64,000 nt of DNA, from the NCBI RefSeq assembly GCF_000192475.1, contig NZ_AEYW01000001.1, forward strand, positions 1-64,000, in the 5' to 3' direction. Positions 1 to 8,470 of this stretch are shown piece after piece. The notes below the pieces were generated by a model. That model ran no database searches. It saw only the letters and a list, made by a program, of their open reading frames with translations, and had not been told where the DNA came from. This DNA is from Ruegeria conchae (GTDB lineage: Bacteria; Pseudomonadota; Alphaproteobacteria; Rhodobacterales; Rhodobacteraceae). The first letter of the stretch is position 1; each line of letters opens with the position of its first letter. The position numbers and the translations under genes are program-made.

Positions 1-71
1 GTCGGCTTTACCGACTGGTGGGCGGCAGTTGCTCTGAAAGAGCAATGCGAGCCCACTCGGTTGAATTAAAG

Positions 72-101
72 AAGGCCGTCCTACATTGGGGCGGCCTTTT
101 T
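72..101 (+). terminator. Intrinsic terminator of the upstream gene
   Basis: A 10-bp stem (72-81 with 89-98, one G-U pair) has a 7-base loop and is followed by a run of five T. It ends whatever lies upstream of the window. Frame 1 is open from base 1 to a TAA at 67-69, so the first 69 bases could be the tail of a coding sequence, but 22 residues are too few to name. A second small hairpin sits at about 29-45. Confidence 0.75.
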
Positions 102-162
102 GATTTGTTGCAACAGTAGCCCAGAAGAAGAATGCCTCAGAAAGCGGCGTAATCGCAGGTTT

Positions 163-1155
163 TCACAATGTGGAATAATCGATGTTGAGATAAAGTAACT
201 CGCGACCGTCTTCGCTAAAGGTGGCTCTCACACCCATGCCATATGGTACTGCCTTTCGGATGCGGGCCAGCACGCCGGACGTTGGAAGGCGCGGGCCATT
301 TCTCTTGATCGACCATCCGCCATCCACCCGTAATGTGCCGTCACGGTTTTCGTATGGTTTGTTGGAACTGAATGTCTCACTCACCCGAAAGCCTTGAGCT
401 TCTAACCAAGATGCGGCATCGGCCACTCCACCCCATTCGTGTAACAATCTGAACATGCAAACCTTTGCGTCTCCAGTCGTCGAAATCATATCCCAATCCA
501 TTCGCAGTAATTCTTCGTGGTTTCCAGCATCGGCACCGGCCTCAAGGCAGGATTGTGTATCTGGAAACCTGTATGATGCGCGCACAACATCGCTGTTCAT
601 CCTGTGTGCAAATTGCAGCCGGAACTCCGGTTGACCAGTGTTCAGTGGCATCGCTGAAAAGTACAGTGCGGCGACGAGCGATTTCAGGAAATAGAGGAAT
701 ACGCCCAGTACGCAGAGTGCAATCGCCTTTTTGTGGAGTTTGGCATTCCAAAAACTGTGAGGTGGCCAGAGATACTCTTGCTTGATCTTCGGACTCTTCA
801 TCCACCGAAGTGTCATCAATCCCAGCGAGGCAAGAACTAGGAATGCACCTAGCAAAATGTAGGACAGGCCCATCGAAGCACCCAGAAGCAGTGCCATTGT
901 AAGTAGCACGGACCAAGTAGTTACTGATCCGTCTGGATAAATTATTCTGGGCCCTATGTAGAAAGTGAGAGCTGAACTCAAAAGGAGTGCTAGTGAAGCT
1001 AATCCAAACAACAGCCTCAGCCAAAAAAGCTGTATCCCGATTGCGTAGGTATAGTGGACGTTGGGATCGTCGTTAAACAGGTGTGCAATATCAAACGCAC
1101 CCACATGCAACAGAGCGGTTAGCGAAAGAGAACTGAAGAACAGGGGTGGTGACAA
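163..1155 (-). CDS. Hypothetical multi-pass membrane protein
   Basis: I do not recognise this 330-residue protein. The N-terminal half has about five hydrophobic segments, roughly residues 8-22, 42-68, 80-115 and 140-165. The C-terminal half, from about 175, is soluble and probably lies on one side of the membrane; it has four cysteines and a basic end. It is encoded opposite to the ribosomal genes, in the gap where tuf-rpsJ intergenic DNA is expected. Base composition is less GC-rich than in the neighbouring ribosomal genes, which may mean acquired DNA. Start and family are unconfirmed. Confidence 0.6.
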   Translation of the reverse strand: MSPPLFFSSLSLTALLHVGAFDIAHLFNDDPNVHYTYAIGIQLFWLRLLFGLASLALLLSSALTFYIGPRIIYPDGSVTTWSVLLTMALLLGASMGLSYILLGAFLVLASLGLMTLRWMKSPKIKQEYLWPPHSFWNAKLHKKAIALCVLGVFLYFLKSLVAALYFSAMPLNTGQPEFRLQFAHRMNSDVVRASYRFPDTQSCLEAGADAGNHEELLRMDWDMISTTGDAKVCMFRLLHEWGGVADAASWLEAQGFRVSETFSSNKPYENRDGTLRVDGGWSIKRNGPRLPTSGVLARIRKAVPYGMGVRATFSEDGRELLYLNIDYSTL

Positions 1156-1359
1156 AATGTAGAGTTTCTCACTGTTTCAGAAAAGCGAATGGGCGCAAAG
1201 TTGCCAGATGCTTAGTGTAAATGACGACACCATTTAGCGTTGTTTTCAAGTCCGGTATTCCCAACCATGAAGTGAAGAATTCAGTGCTTCGCGCCCATGG
1301 TGTTCTCGGTTTGATTTGAGTTTTCCTGCTGCTGTCTTGGAGAGAACCAACTTACCCCC
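1156..1359. other. Intergenic spacer before rpsJ
   Basis: No gene is supported in the spacer between the minus-strand membrane protein and the rpsJ promoter. Short open frames here have no good ribosome binding site and no recognisable product. Confidence 0.5.
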
Positions 1360-1388
1360 TTGCCAAACTCCACTCACCCCTGTAAGTC
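1360..1388 (+). promoter_or_regulatory. Putative sigma-70 promoter of the S10 operon
   Basis: TTGCCA at 1360-1365, a 17-base C/A-rich spacer, and TAAGTC at 1383-1388. The -35 hexamer and spacer style match the promoter found before rpmC (11347-11375), which supports both. The predicted leader before the rpsJ start is about 110 bases. Confidence 0.55.
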
Positions 1389-1412
1389 GCGCGAGTTCTC
1401 ACTAAGAACATC

Positions 1413-1434
1413 AAGGCGGGGTGATTCCCGCCTT
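1413..1434 (+). promoter_or_regulatory. Leader hairpin upstream of rpsJ
   Basis: A perfect 8-bp stem (aaggcggg / cccgcctt) with a 6-base loop and a short T-run lies inside the predicted rpsJ leader, 73 bases before the start codon. It resembles a weak terminator, so it may be an attenuation element. In gammaproteobacteria the S10 leader mediates L4 feedback; whether this one does is inference. Confidence 0.5.
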
Positions 1435-1507
1435 TTGGGTTCGATGAGGGTTGGCGATGCGCGTCTGTCCTCCTCTCAACCTCAACGCCTGATAAAAGGC
1501 TGTATCT

Positions 1508-1822
1508 ATGCAAAGCCAAAATATCCGTATTCGGCTGAAGGCATTTGACTATCGCGTTCTGGATGCCAGCACGCAAGAGATCGTCAACACTGCCAAGCGG
1601 ACCGGCGCGAACGTGCGCGGCCCGATCCCGCTGCCGAACAAGATTGAGAAGTTCACGGTTCTCCGTGGCCCTCACGTTGACAAGAAATCCCGCGACCAGT
1701 TCGAGATCCGTACGCACAAGCGTCTCTTGGACATCGTTGATCCGACCCCCCAGACCGTTGACGCGCTGATGAAGCTCGACCTCGCTGCTGGTGTGGACGT
1801 CGAGATCAAGCTGCAGTCGTAA
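1508..1822 (+). CDS. rpsJ: 30S ribosomal protein S10
   Basis: S10, 104 residues, the usual length. It is part of the 30S head and, in other bacteria, also the NusB partner in antitermination. The family motif GPIPLPNK is at residues 39-46 and the basic segment RTHKRLLDI follows at about 68-76. It is the first gene of the S10 operon, preceded by its own promoter and a leader hairpin. rplC follows after 18 bases. Confidence 0.98.
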   Translation: MQSQNIRIRLKAFDYRVLDASTQEIVNTAKRTGANVRGPIPLPNKIEKFTVLRGPHVDKKSRDQFEIRTHKRLLDIVDPTPQTVDALMKLDLAAGVDVEIKLQS

Positions 1823-1840
1823 GATCGGAGGGTATTATTT

Positions 1841-2566
1841 ATGCGCTCTGGTATTATCGCAAAAAAAGTTGGCATGACCCGCCTGTTCATGGAAGACGGC
1901 AAGCAGATTCCTGTGACCGTTCTTCATCTGGACAACCTGCAGGTTGTTGCGCAGCGCACCGCTGACAAAGACGGCTACACCGCCGTTCAGCTGGGCGCCG
2001 GTGCTGCCAAGGCAAAACGCACCTCGAAAGCCATGCGCGGTCACTACGCCGCTGCAAAGGTTGAGCCCAAGCGTAAGCTGGCCGAGTTCCGTGTCTCCGA
2101 AGATGGCCTGATCGATGTAGGTGCCGAGATTTCGGCAGAACACTTCCTGGAAGGTCAGAAAGTTGACGTTTCGGGTACCTCGATCGGTAAAGGCTTTGCC
2201 GGTGCGATGAAGCGTTGGAACTTTGGTGGTCTGCGCGCCTCGCACGGTGTTTCGATCAGCCACCGTTCGCACGGTTCGACCGGTCAGTGTCAGGACCCGG
2301 GCAAGGTGTTCAAAGGCAAGAAGATGGCCGGTCACATGGGTGCTGCCCGTGTTACCACCCAGAATCTGGAAGTTGTCAAAACCGACTCCGACCGGAACCT
2401 GGTCTTCATCAAAGGCGCCGTTCCCGGACCGAAATCGGGCTGGGTCACCGTCAAGGACGCCGTCAAGAAGAAAGCACCTGAAGGTCTGCCGTTCCCGGCA
2501 GCCGTAAAAGGTGCTGCAACTGAAGCACCTGCGGAAGAAGCTCCCGCGGAAGGTGGTGAAGCATGA
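1841..2566 (+). CDS. rplC: 50S ribosomal protein L3
   Basis: L3, 241 residues, binds 23S rRNA near the peptidyl-transferase centre early in 50S assembly. The diagnostic central region with [20 protein letters not shown] is at about residues 145-164. The last 20 or so residues form an Ala/Glu/Pro-rich acidic tail, a roseobacter trait not found in E. coli L3. A GGAGG site lies before the ATG. Its stop overlaps the rplD start by 4 bases. Confidence 0.98.
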   Translation: MRSGIIAKKVGMTRLFMEDGKQIPVTVLHLDNLQVVAQRTADKDGYTAVQLGAGAAKAKRTSKAMRGHYAAAKVEPKRKLAEFRVSEDGLIDVGAEISAEHFLEGQKVDVSGTSIGKGFAGAMKRWNFGGLRASHGVSISHRSHGSTGQCQDPGKVFKGKKMAGHMGAARVTTQNLEVVKTDSDRNLVFIKGAVPGPKSGWVTVKDAVKKKAPEGLPFPAAVKGAATEAPAEEAPAEGGEA

Positions 2567-3180
2567 AACTTGATGTAATCAAACTGGACGGCGGCAAAGC
2601 CGGCAACATCGAGCTGGATGCAGACCTGTTCGGCCTGGAGCCGCGCGCGGACATCCTGCACCGTGTGGTCCGTTGGCAGCGCAACAACGCGCAGGCCGGC
2701 ACCCACAAGGTGAAGACTCGTTCGGAAACCAGCTACTCGACCAAGAAGATCTATCGCCAGAAAGGCACCGGTGGCGCACGCCATGGTGACCGTAACGCGC
2801 CGATCTTCCGTGGTGGTGGTATCTACAAAGGCCCCGTGGTTCGTTCGCATGGTCACGACCTGCCCAAGAAGTTCCGCAAGCTTGGCCTGCGCCACGCTCT
2901 GTCGGCAAAAGCCAAGGCAGGTGAACTGGTCGTAATCGAGAACGCCGAAGCCGAAGGCAAGACCGCTGCTCTGGCCAAACAGGTTGCAAACCTGGGCTGG
3001 AAACGCGCTCTGGTCATCGACGGCGCGACCGTGAACGAAGGGTTCCTGAAAGCGTCCAAGAACATCGAAGGTCTGGATATCCTGCCGTCGATGGGCGCAA
3101 ACGTCTATGACATCCTCAAGCGTGACACCCTGGTGCTCACCAAAGCGGCTGTCGAAGCACTGGAGGCTCGTCTGAAATGA
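2563..3180 (+). CDS. rplD: 50S ribosomal protein L4
   Basis: L4, 205 residues, lines the peptide exit tunnel with an extended loop and is the autoregulator of the S10 operon in E. coli. The loop region with [20 protein letters not shown] is at about residues 62-81. It overlaps rplC upstream and rplW downstream by 4-base ATGA junctions, so translation of the three genes is probably coupled. Confidence 0.98.
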   Translation: MKLDVIKLDGGKAGNIELDADLFGLEPRADILHRVVRWQRNNAQAGTHKVKTRSETSYSTKKIYRQKGTGGARHGDRNAPIFRGGGIYKGPVVRSHGHDLPKKFRKLGLRHALSAKAKAGELVVIENAEAEGKTAALAKQVANLGWKRALVIDGATVNEGFLKASKNIEGLDILPSMGANVYDILKRDTLVLTKAAVEALEARLK

Positions 3181-3473
3181 GCGCGAAGGCAGAACACTAC
3201 GACGTGATCCGCAAGCCGGTCATCACCGAAAAGTCGACCATGGCGTCCGAAAACGGCGCGGTTGTCTTTGAAGTGGCGATCGACAGCAACAAGCCGCAAA
3301 TCAAAGAGGCCGTTGAGGCTCTGTTTGGTGTGAAGGTCAAAGCGGTGAACACCACCGTGACCAAAGGCAAGGTCAAGCGGTTCCGCGGCCAGTTGGGCCG
3401 TCGCAAAGACGTCAAAAAAGCATATGTGACCCTGGAAGAGGGTAACACCATCGACGTGTCCACCGGTCTCTGA
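3177..3473 (+). CDS. rplW: 50S ribosomal protein L23
   Basis: L23, 98 residues, sits at the tunnel exit and docks trigger factor and SRP. The N-terminal [12 protein letters not shown] and the basic loop [20 protein letters not shown] are as expected. In most bacteria rplB follows directly; here a strong terminator and about 2.7 kb of foreign genes intervene. The last roughly 90 coding bases and the terminator are duplicated, in decayed form, at 4684-4829. Confidence 0.98.
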   Translation: MSAKAEHYDVIRKPVITEKSTMASENGAVVFEVAIDSNKPQIKEAVEALFGVKVKAVNTTVTKGKVKRFRGQLGRRKDVKKAYVTLEEGNTIDVSTGL

Positions 3474-3502
3474 TCGAACCCGTCTTTGGAGAGATATGAA
3501 GG

Positions 3503-3526
3503 CCCCCGCGAAAGCGGGGGTTTTTT
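3503..3526 (+). terminator. Intrinsic terminator after rplW
   Basis: A 7-bp GC stem (cccccgc / gcggggg) closes a GAAA-type loop and is followed by TTTTTTC. It separates rpsJ-rplC-rplD-rplW from the inserted desaturase gene. A degraded copy exists at 4807-4829. Confidence 0.9.
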
Positions 3527-3641
3527 CTTTAGCAGCGACACAGAAAATTGAGCGCGGAACGATCGTGTTTTGAACAAATCGCTTGCTAAGTCGGGCCGGT
3601 AGTCTATCCGGTACCCAACAAACAAAAGATATGGCAGGCGT

Positions 3642-4676
3642 ATGGCAAACTTTTCTCACTCGACCCGGGAGAATCCGGATGTGACCGCGGCGCGGGATTG
3701 GGTGTCTACACTTGCCAAATACCGCGAACCGAACCAGTGGCGCAGTTCCTTTGAGCTGGGTGTCAGCATCATCCCCTTCTTTGCGCTTTGGACGCTGTCC
3801 TGGATGTCACTTTCGCTCAGCTATTGGCTGGCGTTTGGGATTTCGGCCCTCAATGCAGCCTTCCTGCTGCGGCTGTTTGCGATCCAGCATGATTGCGGGC
3901 ACGGGGCGTTCTTCAAAAACAGAACGGTCAGCGACTGGGTAGGACGCGCGATCGGAGTGCTGACGCTTACACCTTATGATGTCTGGCGCCGAACGCACTC
4001 GACGCATCACAACAGCTCGGGCAATCTGGACAAACGCGGCATGGGCGATGTCCATACCCTTACCGTGGCCGAGTATCAGGCGAAGACGCCAATGAACCGG
4101 TTCTGGTATCGCGTGTACCGCCACCCCATCACTCTGTTCGGGTTTGGCCCCGGCTATCTGTTCCTGTTTCAGAACCGCCTTCCACTTGGACTGACCGGCA
4201 AATTGCGGTTCTGGGTCAGCGCGATGGGCACAAACGTGGCCATTCTGGCTGCTTTGCTGGCTGTTTATTATTTTGGCGGCCTGATGCCGGTCTTGTTGAT
4301 TTTCCTGCCTTCGACCCTGATTGCCGCAACCGCAGGCGTATGGCTGTTCTACGTCCAGCACCAATTCGAGGACACGCACTGGGATTCCGATAAAGACTGG
4401 CAACTGCACGAGGCCGCCCTGCACGGAAGTTCCCACTACATCCTGCCCTCGGTGTTGCAGTGGTTCAGCGCCAATATCGGCATCCACCACGTGCACCATC
4501 TGTACAGCCGCATCCCGTTCTACCGCCTGACCGAAGTGCTGCGCGATCATGATGAATTGGCAAACAGCAACCAGATGACCATCCGAGAAAGCCTCGCCAA
4601 CGCGCGGCTGCACCTGTGGGATGAGAAGAGCCGTCGCCTGTTGTCCTTCGCCGAGGCTCGCGCGCTTCACGAGTAA
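3642..4676 (+). CDS. Membrane fatty-acid desaturase
   Basis: A 344-residue integral-membrane di-iron desaturase. The three histidine boxes are intact: HDCGH at 83-87, HSTHH at 119-123 and HHVHH at 282-286. Hydrophobic segments lie around 43-80 and 190-235. The protein should introduce a double bond into membrane acyl chains, resembling DesA-type acyl-lipid desaturases; regiospecificity cannot be read from sequence. The gene sits between rplW and rplB, where no such gene belongs in the canonical operon. It ends 8 bases before a decayed copy of the rplW 3' end. A weak TTGCTA-N16-TATCCG candidate promoter precedes it. Confidence 0.9.
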   Translation: MANFSHSTRENPDVTAARDWVSTLAKYREPNQWRSSFELGVSIIPFFALWTLSWMSLSLSYWLAFGISALNAAFLLRLFAIQHDCGHGAFFKNRTVSDWVGRAIGVLTLTPYDVWRRTHSTHHNSSGNLDKRGMGDVHTLTVAEYQAKTPMNRFWYRVYRHPITLFGFGPGYLFLFQNRLPLGLTGKLRFWVSAMGTNVAILAALLAVYYFGGLMPVLLIFLPSTLIAATAGVWLFYVQHQFEDTHWDSDKDWQLHEAALHGSSHYILPSVLQWFSANIGIHHVHHLYSRIPFYRLTEVLRDHDELANSNQMTIRESLANARLHLWDEKSRRLLSFAEARALHE

Positions 4677-4683
4677 TGGGTAG

Positions 4684-4777
4684 GCTCTGCGGCCAGCTGG
4701 GCCGTCGGTAAAGAGCAAAAAAGCACTTGTGACCCTGGAAGTGGGGAACACACATCATCGTGTCAACCGGTCTCTGA
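4684..4777 (+). pseudogene. Decayed duplicate of the rplW 3' end
   Basis: This stretch aligns to the rplW tail at 3385-3473 with substitutions and small indels that break the frame. A 23-base block (4766-4788 against 3462-3484) is identical and spans the TGA stop. The similarity continues through the spacer into a degraded terminator. It is non-coding and is a direct repeat flanking the desaturase gene. Confidence 0.85.
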
Positions 4778-4806
4778 TCGAACCCGTCATTGGCGAGAGG
4801 TAAAAG

Positions 4807-4829
4807 CCCCGCGATAGCAGGGTTTTTTT
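4807..4829 (+). terminator. Degraded terminator copy after the desaturase
   Basis: This is the second copy of the rplW terminator. The stem has lost a base pair (CCCCGC against GCAGGG, one C-A mismatch), while the loop GATA and a 7-T run remain. It may still terminate the desaturase transcript, giving the duplicated segment a use. Confidence 0.65.
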
Positions 4830-4875
4830 GTGCGCCAATGTGCGGTGCTAGCCTATGCAGGCAAACTGAGACCTT

Positions 4876-5382
4876 TCAGTCTGGACCGGCTTGATCCTGT
4901 TCCGCTTCGATGAATGTCCGCCATCCGTCGACCTTGCCAAAGGCGCGTAATCTTTCGTGCAGCATAGGGCCATAGATGGACCACATGCGTTTTCGTAAAT
5001 CCCGTCCCTTTCCGGTAACTTTCAGAACTTTTCCACGTCTATCACTATCAGATTCAATGAACTCCAACAATCCCTCCGCCATGAGCCGTTTGCTCAGATG
5101 GGACAGGTTCGACTGTTCGAATATGGTATCCTGAGCAAGCTCATACGGACGCAACTGACCCCCGTGCCGTTCAAGCGACCAAAGCACATCGTACCATTTT
5201 AAAGGTGGAAACCCGGCATCCTTTAGCGCCGCGCCGATGTCAGACTGGATGCGCCGGGTAGCCCGATTCATTGCGACCCAGATTTCTGTCTCAAATTCTG
5301 TTGGCAGATCGTTCTTCACAACTTCGTGTTTGCCTTGTTTCTGATTGCAGTCTTGGTCTGACTTAATTAGATGAAAATTCAT
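4876..5382 (-). CDS. MarR-family transcriptional regulator
   Basis: A 168-residue winged-helix regulator. The recognition region reads QDTIFEQSNLSHLSKRLMAEGLL at about residues 84-106, and the wing contains SDSDRRGK at 111-118. Dimerisation helices form both ends. It is transcribed divergently from the YceI gene with only 38 bases between start codons, and a palindrome overlaps its own start (5368-5385), so it probably represses itself and yceI. The ligand is unknown. The true start could be further in, because the palindrome covers the ATG and the ribosome binding site is weak. Confidence 0.85.
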   Translation of the reverse strand: MNFHLIKSDQDCNQKQGKHEVVKNDLPTEFETEIWVAMNRATRRIQSDIGAALKDAGFPPLKWYDVLWSLERHGGQLRPYELAQDTIFEQSNLSHLSKRLMAEGLLEFIESDSDRRGKVLKVTGKGRDLRKRMWSIYGPMLHERLRAFGKVDGWRTFIEAEQDQAGPD

Positions 5383-5385
5383 CTA
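5368..5385. promoter_or_regulatory. Palindrome, candidate MarR operator
   Basis: TAGATGAA-AA-TTCATCTA, perfect 8-base arms with a 2-base centre. It lies in the tight marR/yceI divergent interval and covers the annotated marR start codon. Size and position suit a MarR dimer. Confidence 0.55.
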
Positions 5386-5420
5386 CATTCCAGTGCCCAT
5401 CGGATGAAAGGAATACGAAT

Positions 5421-6002
5421 ATGACCTTTAAGTCTATGATTGCCGCCGCTGCCTTGACCGTTGTTGTAACACCGACCTTTGCGCAGACTTATAAAACCGA
5501 TCAGGGGCATACCGAAGTCAGGTTTGGTTGGAGCCACGCAGGTGTCTCGAACCAGCATGGCGAGTTCACCAAAGTAGACGGTGTGCTGGACCTGAATGCC
5601 GACGATGTGGAGGCCTCGACGCTGAACGTGACGATTGACACCAACAGCCTGGCTTCAGGGTTTGGGCCTTTGGATGATCACCTTAAGTCGGCTGATTTCT
5701 TCGAGGTCGAAACCTATCCCGAGATCACATTCATCAGCACCGAAATCAAGCGCACCGGAGATAGCACGGCAGATGTAACGGGAGACCTGACCATCCACGG
5801 CGTGACCAAGCCCGTGACCCTGAAGGCAACGCTGACCCATCAGGGCGAGCACCCGCTGGGCAGCGCCATCGAATATTACGCGGGTGATTGGGTGGCCTTT
5901 TCGGCAACGGGTGAGATCGATCATACGGAATTCGGTGTTGGACCATTCTCAACAGGGCCGATCACAATCATGATCGATACCGAGATGAAGGCAGATGGCT
6001 AA
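5421..6002 (+). CDS. YceI-family periplasmic lipid-binding protein
   Basis: A 193-residue exported protein. A signal peptide of about 21 residues ends in TPTFA before QTYKTDQGHTEV. The rest has the YceI lipocalin-like pattern, including DGVLDLNADDVEASTLNVTI and GDLTIHGVTKPVTLKATLT. Family members bind isoprenoid or amphipathic lipids in the periplasm. A GGAA ribosome binding site supports this ATG. It is the last gene of the first block inserted in the ribosomal operon, and its neighbour MarR is the likely regulator. Confidence 0.92.
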   Translation: MTFKSMIAAAALTVVVTPTFAQTYKTDQGHTEVRFGWSHAGVSNQHGEFTKVDGVLDLNADDVEASTLNVTIDTNSLASGFGPLDDHLKSADFFEVETYPEITFISTEIKRTGDSTADVTGDLTIHGVTKPVTLKATLTHQGEHPLGSAIEYYAGDWVAFSATGEIDHTEFGVGPFSTGPITIMIDTEMKADG

Positions 6003-6147
6003 AACCAACGCCAGCCGTATTGCAAGGATCAAAAAAGAAAGATTATGCAATCTTGGATGAAGGTGTAGACACCCACCCCCAACACTGCTAAACGCTCCCA
6101 ATCTTGCGGCCTCGGATTCGTTCCGGGGCCTCTGATATTTGTAACTG

Positions 6148-6211
6148 GGGACCTTCGGGGCCCTATACCCTTGGCACCTACGGGGGCCTATCACATAGCG
6201 GGGAAACCCCC
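6148..6211 (+). promoter_or_regulatory. Structured leader before rplB
   Basis: The 237-base gap between yceI and rplB has several GC-rich hairpins, including one closed by a UUCG tetraloop (6148-6163) and a GGGG-AAA-CCCC hairpin (about 6201-6211). Since yceI cuts rplB off from the rpsJ promoter, a promoter must lie here. The candidates I see, TTATGC-N17-TAGACA (about 6043-6071) or TTGGCA-N17-CATAGC (about 6171-6199), are weak. Confidence 0.35.
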
Positions 6212-6239
6212 TGCACTTGCTAAACGGAAGACAGAAAGC

Positions 6240-7082
6240 ATGGCACTCAAGTCGTACAAGCCGACGACGCCGGGCCAGCGCGGGCTGGTGCTGATCGACC
6301 GTTCGGAGCTTTGGAAAGGACGTCCGGTCAAGTCTCTCACTGAGGGTTTGACCAAATCGGGCGGCCGGAACAACACCGGACGGATCACTTCACGCCGCCG
6401 CGGCGGTGGCGCAAAGCGTCTCTACCGGATCGTTGACTTCAAACGGAATAAATTTGATGTCGCGGCAACCGTCGAACGGATCGAATATGACCCGAACCGG
6501 ACCGCATTCATCGCACTGGTAAAATACGAAGACGGTGAGCAGGCATATATCCTGGCTCCGCAGCGTCTGGCTGTTGGTGACAAAGTCGTGGCATCCGCCA
6601 AGGCCGACATCAAGCCGGGCAACGCAATGCCGTTCTCGGGCATGCCCATTGGTACCATCGTCCACAACATCGAGATGAAGCCCGGCAAAGGCGGTCAGAT
6701 CGCACGTGCGGCCGGTACTTACGCTCAGTTCGTTGGTCGCGATGGCGGCTACGCTCAGATCCGTCTGAGCTCGGGCGAGCTTCGCATGGTCCGTCAGGAA
6801 TGCATGGCCACCGTTGGTGCCGTGTCCAACCCCGACAACTCGAACCAGAACCTCGGTAAAGCCGGTCGTATGCGCCACAAAGGCGTTCGTCCGTCGGTTC
6901 GTGGTGTTGCAATGAACCCGATCGATCACCCGCACGGTGGTGGTGAAGGTCGTACCTCGGGTGGCCGTACGCCGGTTACACCGTGGGGTAAGGACACCAA
7001 GGGTAAGCGTACCCGCAACAAGAACAAAGCGTCCCAGAAGCTGATCATCCGCTCGCGGCACGCCAAGAAGAAGGGACGTTAA
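6240..7082 (+). CDS. rplB: 50S ribosomal protein L2
   Basis: L2, 280 residues from the ATG at 6240 ([15 protein letters not shown]). An upstream in-frame start at 6171 would add residues not seen in the family. It is needed for subunit joining and peptidyl transfer. The C-terminal signature [18 protein letters not shown] is at about residues 223-240 and carries the conserved catalytic-region histidine. It starts the second transcription block of the S10 operon; rpsS follows after 3 bases. Confidence 0.98.
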   Translation: MALKSYKPTTPGQRGLVLIDRSELWKGRPVKSLTEGLTKSGGRNNTGRITSRRRGGGAKRLYRIVDFKRNKFDVAATVERIEYDPNRTAFIALVKYEDGEQAYILAPQRLAVGDKVVASAKADIKPGNAMPFSGMPIGTIVHNIEMKPGKGGQIARAAGTYAQFVGRDGGYAQIRLSSGELRMVRQECMATVGAVSNPDNSNQNLGKAGRMRHKGVRPSVRGVAMNPIDHPHGGGEGRTSGGRTPVTPWGKDTKGKRTRNKNKASQKLIIRSRHAKKKGR

Positions 7083-7085
7083 TTC

Positions 7086-7364
7086 ATGTCTCGCTCTGTT
7101 TGGAAGGGTCCTTTCGTCGATGCTTACGTGCTGAAAAAAGCCGAAGCAGCGCGCGAGTCGGGCCGCAACGAAGTCATCAAGATTTGGTCGCGTCGTTCCA
7201 CCATTCTGCCCCAGTTCGTGGGTCTGACCTTTGGTGTGTACAACGGCCATAAGCATATCCCCGTCAACGTCTCGGAAGACATGATCGGTCAGAAGTTCGG
7301 TGAATACTCGCCGACCCGGACCTATTACGGTCACGCCGCAGACAAAAAAGCGAAGCGGAAGTAA
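7086..7364 (+). CDS. rpsS: 30S ribosomal protein S19
   Basis: S19, 92 residues, in the 30S head contacting S13. It begins [12 protein letters not shown] as expected, and the signature ITVHNG-type region appears as [20 protein letters not shown] at about 47-66. It is packed between rplB and rplV with 3-base gaps. Confidence 0.98.
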   Translation: MSRSVWKGPFVDAYVLKKAEAARESGRNEVIKIWSRRSTILPQFVGLTFGVYNGHKHIPVNVSEDMIGQKFGEYSPTRTYYGHAADKKAKRK

Positions 7365-7367
7365 GTC

Positions 7368-7748
7368 ATGGGCAAGGAAAAGAACCCCCGCCGCGTGGCC
7401 GAAAACGAAGCAATGGCGAAAACGCGCATGCTCCGTACCAGCCCGCAGAAACTGAACCTGGTTGCGCAGATGATCCGCGGCAAGAAAGTTGAGAAGGCTC
7501 TGACCGATCTGACTTTCTCGAACAAGCGTGTCGCGCAGGACGTCAAGAAGTGCCTGCAGTCTGCAATCGCCAACGCCGAGAACAACCACAACCTGGATGT
7601 CGACGAGTTGATCGTCGCCGAAGCCTGGGTTGGCAAGAACCTGGTCATGAAGCGCGGTCGCCCGCGGGCCCGTGGCCGTTTCGGGAAAATCCTGAAGCCG
7701 TTCTCGGAGATCACCATCAAGGTGCGTCAAGTTGAGGAGCAAGCCTAA
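7368..7748 (+). CDS. rplV: 50S ribosomal protein L22
   Basis: L22, 126 residues, whose beta-hairpin lines the exit tunnel. The conserved C-terminal [22 protein letters not shown] is present. The first 15 or so residues ([14 protein letters not shown]) extend beyond the E. coli protein; an internal Met at residue 15 (ATG at 7410) would give a shorter form. Its stop overlaps the rpsC start by 1 base. Confidence 0.97.
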   Translation: MGKEKNPRRVAENEAMAKTRMLRTSPQKLNLVAQMIRGKKVEKALTDLTFSNKRVAQDVKKCLQSAIANAENNHNLDVDELIVAEAWVGKNLVMKRGRPRARGRFGKILKPFSEITIKVRQVEEQA

Positions 7749-8458
7749 TGGGTCATAAAGTCAATCCGATCGGCATGCGCCTGCAGGTCAACCGCACCTG
7801 GGACAGCCGTTGGTACGCAGATACCAAGGACTACGGTGATCTTCTTCTGGAAGATCTGAAAATCCGTGAGTTCATCAACAAAGAGTGCAAGCAGGCCGGT
7901 GTTGCCCGTGTGATCATCGAACGTCCGCACAAAAAGTGCCGCGTAACGATCCACACCGCACGTCCGGGTGTCATCATCGGCAAGAAAGGCGCGGACATTG
8001 AGGTTCTGCGCAAGAAAATTGCGCTGATGACCGACAGCGAACTGCACCTGAACATCGTCGAAGTGCGCAAGCCCGAGCTTGACGCGCAGCTGGTTGCCGA
8101 GTCCATCGCTCAGCAGCTAGAGCGCCGCGTCTCGTTCCGCCGCGCGATGAAGCGGTCGGTTCAGAACGCCATGCGTATGGGCGCCCTGGGTATCCGGGTG
8201 AACGTCGCTGGTCGTCTGGGCGGCGCTGAAATCGCACGGACCGAGTGGTATCGCGAAGGCCGCGTGCCTCTGCACACCCTGCGCGCCGACATCGATTACG
8301 CACATGCCGAAGCGATGACTCCCTACGGGATCATCGGGATCAAGGTCTGGATCTTCAAAGGTGAGATCATGGAACACGATCCGCAGGCACGTGACCGTAA
8401 AGCACAGGAACTCCAGGACGGCCCTGCACCTCGTGGTGCTGGTGGCGGTCGTCGCTAA
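7748..8458 (+). CDS. rpsC: 30S ribosomal protein S3
   Basis: S3, 236 residues, at the mRNA entry pore. The N-terminus [12 protein letters not shown] and the KH-domain GXXG-type loop [16 protein letters not shown] (about 75-90) are present, as is the C-terminal domain with [20 protein letters not shown]. The Gly/Arg-rich tail is typical of alphaproteobacteria. It overlaps rplV by one base; rplP follows after 12 bases. Confidence 0.98.
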   Translation: MGHKVNPIGMRLQVNRTWDSRWYADTKDYGDLLLEDLKIREFINKECKQAGVARVIIERPHKKCRVTIHTARPGVIIGKKGADIEVLRKKIALMTDSELHLNIVEVRKPELDAQLVAESIAQQLERRVSFRRAMKRSVQNAMRMGALGIRVNVAGRLGGAEIARTEWYREGRVPLHTLRADIDYAHAEAMTPYGIIGIKVWIFKGEIMEHDPQARDRKAQELQDGPAPRGAGGGRR

Positions 8459-8470
8459 GGAGGGAAAGAT

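Noticed and set aside
3807-4751. A 314-codon minus-strand frame opposite the desaturase
   Set aside because: The plus strand encodes a desaturase with all three histidine boxes; the antisense frame has no family features.
6390-7742. A 450-codon minus-strand frame opposite rplB, rpsS and rplV
   Set aside because: It is antisense to three certain ribosomal genes. Long shadow frames are expected opposite GC-rich, codon-biased genes.
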